Shown piece after piece: positions 1 through 9,543 of a stretch of 64,000 bases of DNA. Position numbers and translations under genes: made by a program. How positions within the stretch are numbered: the first letter of the stretch is position 1; every line of letters begins with the position of its first letter. Source of the DNA: Shewanella gelidimarina (GTDB taxonomy: Bacteria; Pseudomonadota; Gammaproteobacteria; Enterobacterales; Shewanellaceae); NCBI RefSeq assembly GCF_023283945.1, contig NZ_JAKIKW010000023.1, positions 1-64,000 on the forward strand, written 5' to 3'. The notes beneath the pieces are model-generated. The model ran no database searches. It saw only the letters and a program-made list of their open reading frames with translations, and was not told the DNA's origin.

Positions 1-148
1 GCAGAGGGATCCATTGAATATCGTATGTCTAATGCAGATGATCTCAGATTCGGATCCAACACGTAAACAAAGTGCCAGTATGCTCAATGATTATTGGACC
101 GGTGCTAACTGTCGACACGGTATTCCAATTCGCGTTGAAAAGGCTTAA
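1..148 (+). CDS. C-terminal end of an unidentified protein (5' truncated)
   Basis: An open frame enters from the left edge (codons in frame 2) and stops with TAA at 146-148, followed by a clear terminator. The visible 48 residues end in GIPIRVEKA. I do not recognise the family from this tail and assign no function. The frame is supported mainly by its position directly before a strong terminator. Confidence 0.5.
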   Translation, partial: QRDPLNIVCLMQMISDSDPTRKQSASMLNDYWTGANCRHGIPIRVEKA

Positions 149-169
149 TTCATTTCATCCTGCAACATT

Positions 170-206
170 TACCCCTCAGCATTCTTTTTGGCTGAGGGAC
201 TTTTTT
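170..206 (+). terminator. Rho-independent terminator
   Basis: The stem CCCTCAGC / GCTGAGGG (172-179 and 190-197) has a loop of about 10 nt and is followed by a T-rich run. It ends the transcript of the truncated gene at the window start. Confidence 0.85.
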
Positions 207-267
207 CAGCTTAAGTTAAAATTTATCTCTTTATGATAGGGTGAGTTACAAATCACTGGAGATAATA

Positions 268-852
268 ATGACAACAACAAAATACTCACAGATTGGCCTT
301 TTTGCGGCGGCGATGTTTGCTTTGCCAGCGATGGCTGTAACAACAGAGCAAGCAGCTTTTTTTGATAGTCTCGCGGCGCATTGTGGTAAGGCATTTGAAG
401 GTACGGTTACGGCGGGTAATACTGCCGATTCAGCGTTTAGTGGTAAGAAGCTTATCATGCATGTACGCGAATGCAGTGACACCGTCCTTAAAGTGCCGTT
501 TCATGTAGGTGATGATCATTCCCGTACTTGGGTGATTACTAAGACTCAGTATGGCTTACACCTAGCGCATGATCACCGTCATAAAGATGGTAGTGAAGAT
601 AAGGTCACTATGTATGGTGGCATGACTGCTGATATGGGCAGTGCTACTGAGCAATCCTTTCCTGTCGATGCATATTCGATTAACAATTTTAGAGACAATG
701 GACTAGATGTATCCATTACCAATGTTTGGCATATGTATACCAAGCCAACAGAGTTTACCTATCGTTTGACTCGTGATGAGAGAGATTTTAGGGTGGATTT
801 TGATCTGACTAAACCTGTGACGCTGCCGCCAGCACCTTGGGGACATAAGTAA
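268..852 (+). CDS. Secreted protein of unknown function (194 aa)
   Basis: I start at the ATG at 268, preceded by GGAG; an upstream in-frame GTG at 241 would lengthen the N-terminus before the signal peptide. The N-terminus is a clear Sec signal peptide with predicted cleavage after ALPAMA (about residue 24). The mature part has two cysteines (in HCGK and REC), which could form one disulfide, and a His/Asp-rich stretch in the middle. It stands alone between the upstream terminator and a convergent gene. I do not recognise a named domain; a periplasmic or secreted location is inferred from the signal peptide only. Confidence 0.7.
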   Translation: MTTTKYSQIGLFAAAMFALPAMAVTTEQAAFFDSLAAHCGKAFEGTVTAGNTADSAFSGKKLIMHVRECSDTVLKVPFHVGDDHSRTWVITKTQYGLHLAHDHRHKDGSEDKVTMYGGMTADMGSATEQSFPVDAYSINNFRDNGLDVSITNVWHMYTKPTEFTYRLTRDERDFRVDFDLTKPVTLPPAPWGHK

Positions 853-885
853 GGCATTCTGTTTAAGTGAAGAGATGTGATGCGT

Positions 886-917
886 CTAGGTTCTAGCTTT
901 CAATTGCTAGAACCTAG
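886..917. repeat. 12-bp perfect inverted repeat CTAGGTTCTAGC
   Basis: The arms at 886-897 and 906-917 are perfect reverse complements around an 8-nt loop, in the gap between convergent genes. There is no U-tract, so it is not a classical terminator. The TAGAACCTAG core recurs as direct repeats at 42402-42431, which suggests a short repeat family of this genome. Confidence 0.7.
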
Positions 918-995
918 AGTTATTGTCCGAGTCTTTCCGTCTTAGCTTATTTCGAAGTGACTAAGTCACGCCCTCGTATCTGCATTCCCTTGAGC

Positions 996-1562
996 CTATT
1001 TCTCTTTAAAAGTGAAGGATTGGCCTGCCAGTGCGGCTTCAAACATTAAGCCACCTTTGGCGACAGTAAACACAGCCATGCCGTTGATATAAGATGCTGA
1101 TGCTGCTTTTTTACCTGCTCCTACTGAATTTCCTGTCGTACCTGCCTGTGCATTGGCGCCAATGTTAATCGCGACGGCAGAGGCTTGTGCGCCGAATTCA
1201 AAGCTGCCGCTAGTGAAATCAGTATAAGCAGCTTTATCCTTAAAAAAGATAACTTCGCTGTAAGCTTGGCCACCGAGCTGAAAACCGAAAGAAACTTGGG
1301 TTAAGCTGGTATCGCCTTGATAGCCACCACCTTGATAGACGCGTCCTTTACCGTAAGCGGCACCTATACCAATTCCGCCTTTACCTACGGTCGGAAAAAG
1401 CGCGTAACCATATGCACTATCGAAAAATTTTTGAGTTTGATTGGCTTGTTGGAAAGTGGTTTTAGCTTGGGTATAGCCATCTTCAGCTAAGGCTTGTGGC
1501 GCCACTGCGAGGCTGGCAACGAGGCAAAGAGTGCCGGTTATTTTTTTGAATAAGTGTTTCAT
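996..1562 (-). CDS. SYLF/YSC84-domain lipid-binding protein, exported
   Basis: The 188-residue protein has a Sec signal peptide (cleavage near APQALA). It then carries the glycine-rich SYLF (Ysc84) pattern: FFDSAYGYALFPTVGKGG, then GAAYGKGRVYQGG, then QVSFGFQLGGQAYSEVIFF, with the alternating small-residue strands of this family. Family members bind membrane phospholipids; the bacterial role is poorly defined, and an envelope or periplasmic function is inferred. It is monocistronic and has a good ribosome site (GGAGATTG) before the ATG at 1562. The length is normal for the bacterial exported form. Confidence 0.85.
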   Translation of the reverse strand: MKHLFKKITGTLCLVASLAVAPQALAEDGYTQAKTTFQQANQTQKFFDSAYGYALFPTVGKGGIGIGAAYGKGRVYQGGGYQGDTSLTQVSFGFQLGGQAYSEVIFFKDKAAYTDFTSGSFEFGAQASAVAINIGANAQAGTTGNSVGAGKKAASASYINGMAVFTVAKGGLMFEAALAGQSFTFKEK

Positions 1563-1723
1563 TTCAATCTCCTTTAGCTGCTCATGTGTCAGTATCTAGT
1601 TGTAGCATAGTTAAGCTGAACCGAAAATGAATGACGCATCAAGCTTAGTGAACCATGAGCATCATTTTTAGCATTAACCAAGGCTAAAGTCATTGTTGTT
1701 AATTTAAAGGCAGATGAGTGGAT

Positions 1724-1755
1724 AAAAAAAGCGCCAATATAGGCGCTTTTTTTAT
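1724..1755 (-). terminator. Terminator of the S9 peptidase gene
   Basis: The stem AGCGCC / GGCGCT around a short AATAT-type loop is flanked by A and T tracts on both sides. It lies immediately 3' of the minus-strand gene ending at 1768. Confidence 0.85.
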
Positions 1756-1767
1756 GTGTTGGAGCTG

Positions 1768-3837
1768 CTATTTAAAGGGCTTGTCGAGTACGTAATGCTC
1801 GAACCATTTCTGATCCCACTCCATTTTGGCTTTACGATGTTGATACTTGCTTAATCCATGGCCTTCGCCAGGATAAACAATGAGCTCAACCGGTACATTG
1901 AGATAATGCTTGAGAGCGCGATATAGCCCCTGTGCATGACCGGCTGGTACTCGCTGGTCATTTTCACCGATATGGATAAGGGTAGGTGTTTTGATTTTAT
2001 CGACATGGCTGAGTGATGAACCCTGGGTGTAGGCTTCAGGCTTTTCCCAAGGCAGACCTTCCATAAAGTTGACTACATGGCCTGGGGTGTCTTCAAGCAT
2101 CCATTGCAGGCGTTGATCAAAAACACCGGCGCCAGAGCTTGCCGCTTTAAAACGTTCAGTCGTGCTGATCAAGGCATTAGTTAGGTAACCGCCGTTACTC
2201 CAGCCCATCACTGCCATTTTGTCACCATCAACAATGCCGTCGCTAATAAGGTGATCGACCCCTGCGATAATGTCGTTTACCTCAATGTCGTGTTCTTTAC
2301 CGACTAAATCGGTTAAGAACTTATCACCATAACCAGTAGAGCCACGATAGTTAGGCGACAGTAATGCCCAGCCTTTGGCGGTGAATGTTGAACGGCCATA
2401 AGAGCGATGCTGTAAAGCATAGGGGGTTGCTGATGTTGGACCACCATGAATTTGCACCACTAATGGTAGCGGACCGTCAGACTTTTTATAGTCCGCGGGC
2501 AAATCTAATATTCCTTCGACAACACTACCATCAGGTGCTTTCCAGCTCACTATGGATATTTGAGGGAGCTTCCAACTCTCGACTTGTGGGTTAATATTAC
2601 TCAGACGTTCTGCTTTGGCTCGACTGCGATTGGCATCCGCAATAAACATATCAGCAAAGTGATCGAGACCGTTGTGGCTAAAGGCAACGCGTTTACCATT
2701 TTGGCTAAAGCTGTAGCTGCCAATGACCATATCGCCATTAATGACCGTGCGCGTATCACCCTGTTCGTCACCGTCAATTTCAGTACAGAATAGCTTTACT
2801 CGAGCATGATCTGCGCCGCGATAGCAGATCTCATCACTATTGGGTCTCCATTTTATATCGCCTGAGTTTAAGGTGACATCTCCGCTACGTGTGACTTCGA
2901 GCGATGGGGCTTCTGTTGCTTTCGCATTGGCAATAAAGAGCTTACCTGGATGGCCGTCAAAATCGATTCTAAAGGCAAGCTGGTTATTGTTTTCTTGCCA
3001 ATTTAAACCTAATAACCAGCCGTAAGGTGAAGGGGCTTGGTCGCGCCATTGCGTATCGGCGAGGGTGTTATTGGTTTTTGTTTTGGTATCGAATATCTCG
3101 ACATCAGACCAACCTTCTAACCGAACTAACTCATTATCGTCAGTGGTGATACGGGCAATTTTACTGCCATCTTCATTGACTTCAAATTCCCAAACAACTT
3201 TATCGTCATCGATTAATAGCTGTTGCTTAAAATGTTGCAGGTCAAGCTGGTATAACGGGTTCGTTTTACGTTCGCCATGGCCATATTTAGGGGCTGAGTG
3301 GTCTGCACGCATCGAGGCCCAGTCATCTTTATCTTTAACTGTTTTAGTAGCTAAAAAATACACGCTCTTACCGTCATGGCTTAGCTGGAATCCGCTAACG
3401 CCTTCGACCTCTTTAGTCATCGGTTGCATGTCACCGCCAGTGACGGCGATGCGGAAAATTTGTGTCTTGCCGTTGTAAGGTGCTTTGGCCGCTTCTTGTT
3501 TTACCTTGCCGAGAAAGTAGATATGTTGCCCGTCTGGACTCCATTGTGGACTGGATTCACTTTCATTGGTGAATGTGAGGCGTTTAGAATTACCGCTTTC
3601 AGTGTCCAGCAGCCAGAGATCTCGCTGGCTTTTATCCAGTTCTTTGTCCCAGCGGTTCTCTAGCCAAAGCGCTTTTTTACCATTGGGGCTTAATGCCACT
3701 GAACTCATGCCACCAATATCAAAAAAGTCATCGATAATAATGTCGTGCGTTTTTTCTGCTGCAGAGGTCACCATACTGGTACCGAGCAATGTTGCCATTG
3801 CGGTAGCAAGTAGGGTTAACTTATTGATTTTTTTCAT
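1768..3837 (-). CDS. Exported S9 family prolyl oligopeptidase-type peptidase
   Basis: This is an acylaminoacyl/dipeptidyl-peptidase-like serine peptidase that should cleave short peptides in the periplasm. The N-terminal signal peptide (cleavage near MVTSAA) is followed by a WD40-like beta-propeller with repeated SPDG/SHDGKS motifs (about residues 40-400) and a C-terminal alpha/beta hydrolase. The nucleophile elbow is GWSNGGY, the acid lies in GENDQRVP and the histidine in GEGHGLSKY, so the triad is complete. I chose the ATG at 3837, with AGGA eight bases upstream and directly at the signal peptide, over an in-frame start at 3858. At 689 aa it is typical of the family. It is distinct from the two S9 paralogues at 43-48 kb. 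Confidence 0.9.
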   Translation of the reverse strand: MKKINKLTLLATAMATLLGTSMVTSAAEKTHDIIIDDFFDIGGMSSVALSPNGKKALWLENRWDKELDKSQRDLWLLDTESGNSKRLTFTNESESSPQWSPDGQHIYFLGKVKQEAAKAPYNGKTQIFRIAVTGGDMQPMTKEVEGVSGFQLSHDGKSVYFLATKTVKDKDDWASMRADHSAPKYGHGERKTNPLYQLDLQHFKQQLLIDDDKVVWEFEVNEDGSKIARITTDDNELVRLEGWSDVEIFDTKTKTNNTLADTQWRDQAPSPYGWLLGLNWQENNNQLAFRIDFDGHPGKLFIANAKATEAPSLEVTRSGDVTLNSGDIKWRPNSDEICYRGADHARVKLFCTEIDGDEQGDTRTVINGDMVIGSYSFSQNGKRVAFSHNGLDHFADMFIADANRSRAKAERLSNINPQVESWKLPQISIVSWKAPDGSVVEGILDLPADYKKSDGPLPLVVQIHGGPTSATPYALQHRSYGRSTFTAKGWALLSPNYRGSTGYGDKFLTDLVGKEHDIEVNDIIAGVDHLISDGIVDGDKMAVMGWSNGGYLTNALISTTERFKAASSGAGVFDQRLQWMLEDTPGHVVNFMEGLPWEKPEAYTQGSSLSHVDKIKTPTLIHIGENDQRVPAGHAQGLYRALKHYLNVPVELIVYPGEGHGLSKYQHRKAKMEWDQKWFEHYVLDKPFK

Positions 3838-3894
3838 GTGGTTGTTCCTACCCTTCAAGATCTTTCTATAATTTTTATAATGAAATAAGCGCTA

Positions 3895-4114
3895 ATACCA
3901 GCTGCATTAAGTAGGGTGTTAATTCAGAAATGCTCAATCTTTCAGTTCAAGACGCATTGATGAGACAGTGGTTCGTCCCTTACTTGTCAATGCAAAGCAG
4001 TGCAAGCTACGTGGGGAACGCTTGATATAGAATAACGATTAGCATCGAGTTCCCAGCTTACCTTTAGCGCTTTGAATTCCCACTGAATGAACAGATACTT
4101 AGCGCAATTGGTAT
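3895..4114. mobile_element. MITE-like element with imperfect terminal inverted repeats
   Basis: The ends ATACCAGCTGCATTAAGTA (from 3895, continuing to about 3927) and, on the other strand, ATACCAATTGCGCTAAGTA (from 4114 back to 4083) are imperfect inverted repeats of about 32 bp. The matching continues into TGTT.ATTCAG. The 220-bp interior has no open frame of note. No target-site duplication is obvious. It fills the gap between the S9 peptidase and the seven-helix gene. A non-autonomous element moved in trans is the simplest reading. Confidence 0.6.
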
Positions 4115-4169
4115 CATACCCTATCGCAACTAGCATTATGAAATCCATGAAATATGTCAGGTATTTAGC

Positions 4170-5060
4170 TTATTTTTTTTCATCTTGCATTAACTTTTGC
4201 AAGTAGGCGAGTTCTTCTGAACTGAGCAGTTGCTGACTGGCCTTCATCGGTGATTTTTGCTGCGACTGTGCTAATCTTCCACGTAAAAATGCAGCGTAGG
4301 TGATCTGTTTTAAGCCATAAATGGCAAGAATATAAACGGTGAGCAGCAGGACTAATTTTGTCGCCACATGGTTAATGTGAATGAGTTGTTCGCCGAAATA
4401 AAAAGGTAAGATGACCAGCACGGCTCTGACAATCCAATTACTCATTAACGCCAGAGTCAGTACCAGCAACCAGCGGAACTTTATATCCTTAAGGCTCTCT
4501 TGATGCAGTCTAGATGTACGGCTTGGATAGCGACTAAGCATCTTTAAAATAAAGTAAAAATAGAGCGCAGTTTGGATAAACAACAGCCCTGGCAGCGCCG
4601 CCCCTAGAAGGCTTAGGTGATTTAGATGGCTTAAACCTGAATTGAAGCTCAATGATATGTCTGGCAGTTCCCCTTGGTGTAATACGCGGTAACCGGCTGT
4701 TGCTAATACCGTCATGGCGACGAACAAAGCAGGGAAGAAGTGAGGCGAAAATCCGCTGGGTGCTTTTGCGTCATTTAAACTTCGATGACAGTACAAATAG
4801 AGCATCGGCATCAATAAGAAGTAGATTGGGATAATCAAGATAAAGATAAAATGGATTGGCGCAGGAGCGTTATCTTTGGTGAGTAGACCGGTAAAAAAAT
4901 ACAGCGCCATTAGGCTGAATATGCTGCCTAAAATCTTCTGGTTACCGTTTTTTTCGCGATAGATATAGCGGATGTATAAACCTAGGCCTAAGCAGTGAAG
5001 ACCGCCAAGCAAAGAGAGCCACCAATACCCTTGTGATACAAAGTCATTAAACTCATTCAT
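4170..5060 (-). CDS. Seven-helix membrane protein, AraC-type sensor half without HTH
   Basis: The 296-residue protein has about seven hydrophobic helices from residue 12 to 250, then a basic linker and the tail SSEELAYLQKLMQDEKK. This layout and tail resemble the N-terminal membrane half of 7TM AraC-family regulators, in which the segment just before the DNA-binding domain has the same helical pattern. Here the frame stops immediately and no AraC helix-turn-helix follows in any frame, because the MITE-like element begins about 55 bp further on. It may be a free-standing sensor or a truncated regulator. The ribosome site is weak. The function is unknown. Confidence 0.7.
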   Translation of the reverse strand: MNEFNDFVSQGYWWLSLLGGLHCLGLGLYIRYIYREKNGNQKILGSIFSLMALYFFTGLLTKDNAPAPIHFIFILIIPIYFLLMPMLYLYCHRSLNDAKAPSGFSPHFFPALFVAMTVLATAGYRVLHQGELPDISLSFNSGLSHLNHLSLLGAALPGLLFIQTALYFYFILKMLSRYPSRTSRLHQESLKDIKFRWLLVLTLALMSNWIVRAVLVILPFYFGEQLIHINHVATKLVLLLTVYILAIYGLKQITYAAFLRGRLAQSQQKSPMKASQQLLSSEELAYLQKLMQDEKK

Positions 5061-5227
5061 ATTGCTGTTATTTCATACTATTAATCATCGGGATGCAAGT
5101 TGAATATTCAACCAGAGCAAAGGTATTCTTTCATTTTGAAAGGGGATTACTGTTGACTCATAATGAAATTGTAGTCGCAGTCGGTAATAAGGGGATCACC
5201 GACGTGAGGCGTTATATTTGAAGAGGT

Positions 5228-7888
5228 TTAGCTGGCAATCTTGGAGACTCGCTTTAGCTTGTCGATCAACACATCCTTCTTAAAGGGTTTTGCGAGGTAG
5301 TCATCCATGCCGGATTCGTAGCATTTCTCAATATCTTGATCTAATACACTGGCGGTCAGTGCGATGATAGGGAGTCGTTGTTCTGAGTTTAACTCCTCCC
5401 ATGCCCTGATTTTTTCAGTTGCAGTAAAACCGTCCATAATGGGCATCATACAATCCATTAAAACAGCGTTAATGACTTCCCCTTTACTGATGAACTCGAA
5501 TGCTTCGAGTCCATTATTAGCAATAACAAAATCATATCCAGCTTGTTTCACAAGCAGTGAAGCGACTTTTTGATTAACCAAGTTGTCTTCGACGATAAGA
5601 ATCACGACTTTTACTTTTGTATCATCGGGGTTGTTGTCACGGGTATCTTGCTCCGCTTCAGATGTGCTTTCTGCGCGCAGTACTCTATTTTCTATACCGT
5701 TACGAATAGCATTGCCAAGTCGTTTTCCCAGTAATGGGAGCGTGATGGTGGAGTCTATATTATCAAGCGTACGCTGCTCTGATGGGGTGTTGATGGCAAC
5801 CGTGAAAATATCTTGTTGAGATAGTAACTCAGGTAATGTGGTTAAGGCTTCTCTAGTAATAGAGGAATTATCAACAAAAAGCAGATCAAACTTTTGTTGA
5901 TCTTGTTGGAGGTCAAAGCAGGATAAATAATGATAATTGAGCCTAACCCCTTGTCTGATGCAGGCATCCTCAATGGTTTCAATAATGTGATTATCACTGG
6001 ATATTAATGCGGCGGTAAGGTGCTTGAACTCATCTTGCTTAGGTGCTTCTTGCGCAATAATTCGCGCTTTTAGTTCAACGGAGAAGCAACTGCCTTTACC
6101 TTTTTCTGAACTGATTTTGATATCTCCGCCCATTAATTCGACCAACTGCTTACAGATCGCAAGGCCAAGGCCGGTGCCACCAAATTGTCGAGTGATAGTG
6201 CCATCTTCTTGGGTAAATGGAGAGAATATTTGTTGCTGCTTATCTTCTGCTATCCCTATGCCGCTGTCATAAATTTTAATCTGCATATTGGCATATGGTT
6301 TTTCATCAAAACGACTGCTGATAGCCACTTTTATAAAGCCTTCGCTGGTAAATTTGACCGCATTCGACAACAGGTTCATCAGCACTTGTCGCATACGGTG
6401 TTCGTCGAGTGCAATGAGGTAAGGGGTATTTGTCGGGATATCAATTTGCAGGTCGAGGTTTTTCTCTACCACTTTGGCTAACACCATGGTTAACGTGTCG
6501 TAGACGACCTCGGCGATATTGGCATCGGTGTTGGTAATGGAAAGGTTTCCAGACTCAATCTTAGACAAGTCCAATATATCGTTAATCAGTAATAGTAAGG
6601 TATGTGATGATGTTTCGATCGTTTGCAGGTACTCGTTTTGTACGGGGGTCAGTTTGGTGCCAGCAAGAATTTCAGACATACCAATAATCCCGTTTAATGG
6701 TGTTCTGATTTCATGGGACATATTGGCGAGAAATGAACTTTTAGCTTGGTTGGCTTTTTCTGCATCAGATTTAGCCCGTAAAATTTTCTCATCATTTAAG
6801 TAACGTTCATGAATTAGATTATTAAGTTTTTTGGAAAATAAGCTGAGTTCATCATTACCGTTTTCGTTAATATTATTAGAGTAGTCATGGGTTTCCTCTA
6901 TATTAGACATGGTTGTTATTACATGATGCAGGTAGTTAAGAATACGTCGGTAGAGGTTGGCGCCAATGGTTCCTATGATGATTAACGATGCAAATAAAGC
7001 AGTGCAGAAAAGGATGATCAGTTTTTTTGATTGTGATATTTCGCTGTGGATTTTAGTGGTTAATTGATCTGAAAATTTGGTCACTACAAACTGAATAAGG
7101 CTTAAGCGTTGACTAAAGGCTTGCAAATTAGACTCTGGGCTATCAACCAGAATATCTTCATGCAGAATATGACGGCGCAGTTGGTAGCTTTGTTCAAATG
7201 CTTTGTCTGAAAATGTCGTCAGTAGAAGATCGACTTGTTCAGGTTTGGCGCTAATATTGATAAAGCGTTCCACATAGAGCTGCTGCCTTTCAGTGCTCAT
7301 GTTCAATTGAATCAACAGCTCGGTGTTATTTCTATCGATGAGTAACTGGTTAATAAGCCATTTCTCTTCTGCGGACCAAAGCGATAGCCATTGCAACTGA
7401 AATAATATGGTGAGGTTTTGGTTAATCTGCTCCGGTACATCTAGCTTATCTTTTTCTAGCACCATTAGCGCTTGTGTTTGCAACTCGTTTATCCAAGTAG
7501 ACCAATCAACAATACTCACCTGTGTCAGCTCAGGTGATTCTGTTAAGGCGTCTTTAGTGCTATTAAACCATGCTTGGATATCATCGATATTTTTTGTGGT
7601 GAATGCCTTGGGCAGTAGCTGAGGGAATTCCGCAACTATCGGTGTGAAGTCTGCTAATACGAATGAATCACCTTGAGCGTATAGCTGCTCTCTAGCTTGA
7701 TTTATTTTGATATTGAGTGCAGAAAAAGATTCTAAAAAGGTAATCTTGTGGTTGAGAGTATTGAGTGCTTGGACATTATTAGTTTGCTTTTCTATCTCCA
7801 GCGCGGATAAAAATGCTGTGAACAATAAAGGTAGTAATACTAATGCCAACATCCTTGTTTTTATTGAAATGCGATTCAATAAGTTCAT
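5228..7888 (-). CDS. Hybrid sensor histidine kinase with C-terminal receiver
   Basis: Domain order in this 886-residue protein: TM1 at 11-30, a large periplasmic helical sensor region (about 31-290), TM2 at 290-312, a HAMP-like linker, HisKA with the phospho-acceptor in NMSHEIRTPLNG (His392), HATPase_c (DSGIGI, GGTGLGL), a degenerate receiver-like segment (about 635-735), and a complete receiver (about 755-880; acceptor Asp in LMDCMMP, Lys in LAKPF). It has no HPt domain, so phosphate must pass to a separate HPt protein; one is encoded at 12362-12688. The start at 7888 has AAGGAG five bases upstream. It faces away from the PstS-like/porin pair. A role in controlling the adjacent polysaccharide locus is inferred from position. 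Confidence 0.9.
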   Translation of the reverse strand: MNLLNRISIKTRMLALVLLPLLFTAFLSALEIEKQTNNVQALNTLNHKITFLESFSALNIKINQAREQLYAQGDSFVLADFTPIVAEFPQLLPKAFTTKNIDDIQAWFNSTKDALTESPELTQVSIVDWSTWINELQTQALMVLEKDKLDVPEQINQNLTILFQLQWLSLWSAEEKWLINQLLIDRNNTELLIQLNMSTERQQLYVERFINISAKPEQVDLLLTTFSDKAFEQSYQLRRHILHEDILVDSPESNLQAFSQRLSLIQFVVTKFSDQLTTKIHSEISQSKKLIILFCTALFASLIIIGTIGANLYRRILNYLHHVITTMSNIEETHDYSNNINENGNDELSLFSKKLNNLIHERYLNDEKILRAKSDAEKANQAKSSFLANMSHEIRTPLNGIIGMSEILAGTKLTPVQNEYLQTIETSSHTLLLLINDILDLSKIESGNLSITNTDANIAEVVYDTLTMVLAKVVEKNLDLQIDIPTNTPYLIALDEHRMRQVLMNLLSNAVKFTSEGFIKVAISSRFDEKPYANMQIKIYDSGIGIAEDKQQQIFSPFTQEDGTITRQFGGTGLGLAICKQLVELMGGDIKISSEKGKGSCFSVELKARIIAQEAPKQDEFKHLTAALISSDNHIIETIEDACIRQGVRLNYHYLSCFDLQQDQQKFDLLFVDNSSITREALTTLPELLSQQDIFTVAINTPSEQRTLDNIDSTITLPLLGKRLGNAIRNGIENRVLRAESTSEAEQDTRDNNPDDTKVKVVILIVEDNLVNQKVASLLVKQAGYDFVIANNGLEAFEFISKGEVINAVLMDCMMPIMDGFTATEKIRAWEELNSEQRLPIIALTASVLDQDIEKCYESGMDDYLAKPFKKDVLIDKLKRVSKIAS

Positions 7889-8000
7889 TTCTACTCCTTG
7901 AATTGAACGTGCTGGTCATGTCCTTGTGTATTGCATGACTCTTGACTATATTCAGCATAGTACAAAAGTACAAAAACTATCTAGGATTGAAGGTTTTTAT

Positions 8001-8498
8001 ATGTTTAATGGATTAGACTTTGGTGCCATGTTTTTTAATATAAGATTTGTCGTTTTGATGGCGACTCTCTCCTTATCCCCTGCACTCTGGGCCTTAGAAA
8101 CTGACGCGGATGAAAGCGCCGACGTCGAGTTTGCAATTTTCAGCCTCAATAATGATTTACCTCCCTTGAGTAAAAGCAAAGCCAGAATGTTATATCGAGG
8201 CAAGTCTAAAAAAGTCGGCGGCAGTCTCAAAATTGTGCTGGTCGATCTACCCGAAACCTCTATGCATCGCGAAGAGTTCTACAGCATGTTGCTGGGTAAA
8301 TCTGTGTCACAGATGAATGGCTATTGGGCAGGATTAGCTTTCTCGGGCAAAGGATCACCACCTGAAGAGCTTGATAGTGATGATATAAAACAGATCCTAA
8401 AGTGGCTAAATGAAAACCCCAATGGTATCGCGTATGCGCCGGTTGAGTCGGTTCCGGATGAAGTGAATATCTTAATTACCGTGCCACAAGGAGAGTAG
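8001..8498 (+). CDS. Small periplasmic PstS-like (phosphate-binding-type) protein
   Basis: The protein has 165 residues with the ATG at 8001 (AAGG seven bases upstream) and a signal peptide ending near PALWA. The core resembles the short PstS-like family: LSKSKARMLYRGKSKKVGG, then VDLPETSMHREEFYSMLLGK, then YWAGLAFSGKG and NPNGIAYAP, corresponding to one lobe of a phosphate-binding protein. There are no ABC transporter genes nearby. The stop codon is 2 bases before the porin ATG, so the two are co-transcribed and probably co-functional. Phosphate or another anion as ligand is an inference; a sensory adaptor for the divergent kinase is possible. Confidence 0.75.
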   Translation: MFNGLDFGAMFFNIRFVVLMATLSLSPALWALETDADESADVEFAIFSLNNDLPPLSKSKARMLYRGKSKKVGGSLKIVLVDLPETSMHREEFYSMLLGKSVSQMNGYWAGLAFSGKGSPPEELDSDDIKQILKWLNENPNGIAYAPVESVPDEVNILITVPQGE

Positions 8499-8500
8499 CC

Positions 8501-9541
8501 ATGTTATTAAACCGTCAGTACAGCATTTTATTATTGAGCTTAGGCATTACAGCAAATGCAGAAGCGGGAATAGAGCTTACAGATAACATTTTGCTAAGTG
8601 GTTTTGGTTCGACGTCGATCAGTAAAACAGACAATAAAACCCCGTTATTTATTAGCCGCGAGATTAGCGATGAAATTTGTTATGACTGCGATACCTTATT
8701 TGGCTTACAACTTGATATTGATATTTTTGAGGGGTTTAACGCATCAGCTCAAGTGGTTAAACGTACCCAAGATGACTGGAGCGATCCAGAACTTGAATGG
8801 GCATATTTAGGCTATGAGTTTGCTGATTTTGAAGTGCGAGCTGGACGACTGCGTTTACCGTTATTTCTCGTCTCTGAGTTTTATTATGTTGGTCAGGCTT
8901 ATACATGGGCGCGCCCACCAGAAGAGGTTTACGATGCCATTTTGGGCTTTACCTCCTACGACGGTATTTCTCTGGCTTGGCATTATGAAATTTCGGATGA
9001 AATATCGCTTACTATCTCGCCGTACTACGGATTTGAGCGACTTAATGAGGTGGAGTTGGGAGGGACTTTATTACAATTCGATACCGACTATATGACGGGT
9101 GTGTACATTGATTTAGTTGGGTTTAATTATCGGATTCATACTGGGTTTATGCAAACTCAGTATATTCAACGACCTTTCCCTGCCACCGATAAACTTGATG
9201 TTTACACTGTGGGAGCTGAGTACAGTTTGGATGCTTGGCAGTGGATGGCGGAGTTAGAATATGATGAGCTGCAAATCAATTGGTATGCCAGTGTCGGTTA
9301 TGCACTTGATGATTTTACGCCTTACTTAGTATATGCCGAGAGTCACGAGCTTAGAGAAAGTAAGGGAGTGACTTTAGGACTTCGTTACGATGCCACTTCG
9401 ACCCTTTCACTGAATCTTGAGATGCAATCTATCTTTTCACACGAACCAGGTAATCGAGCACAGTTTGTCACTTCACCACTGGTATATGGTGAAAAAGATG
9501 ATGTCGATTTGCTCAGCCTCACGGTGAATTTTGTCTTTTGA
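8501..9541 (+). CDS. Outer-membrane porin-like beta-barrel
   Basis: The 346-residue protein has a signal peptide (cleavage near ANAEA), many alternating amphipathic strands, and a C-terminal phenylalanine in the VNFVF signature expected of an outer-membrane barrel. The strand RAGRLRLPLFLVSEFYYVG resembles the region where many Shewanella porin-like proteins carry a conserved R-x-G-R-x-x-P motif. It begins two bases after the PstS-like gene and has GGAG upstream. Its substrate is not visible from the sequence. Co-transcription suggests that it supplies the ligand or partner of the PstS-like protein. Confidence 0.75.
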   Translation: MLLNRQYSILLLSLGITANAEAGIELTDNILLSGFGSTSISKTDNKTPLFISREISDEICYDCDTLFGLQLDIDIFEGFNASAQVVKRTQDDWSDPELEWAYLGYEFADFEVRAGRLRLPLFLVSEFYYVGQAYTWARPPEEVYDAILGFTSYDGISLAWHYEISDEISLTISPYYGFERLNEVELGGTLLQFDTDYMTGVYIDLVGFNYRIHTGFMQTQYIQRPFPATDKLDVYTVGAEYSLDAWQWMAELEYDELQINWYASVGYALDDFTPYLVYAESHELRESKGVTLGLRYDATSTLSLNLEMQSIFSHEPGNRAQFVTSPLVYGEKDDVDLLSLTVNFVF

Positions 9542-9543
9542 TT

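Noticed and set aside
4100..4170. Frameshift in the A8 run at the end of the seven-helix gene hiding an AraC domain
   Set aside because: I read the other two frames beyond the stop: they end within a few codons and show no HTH. The MITE-like element follows.
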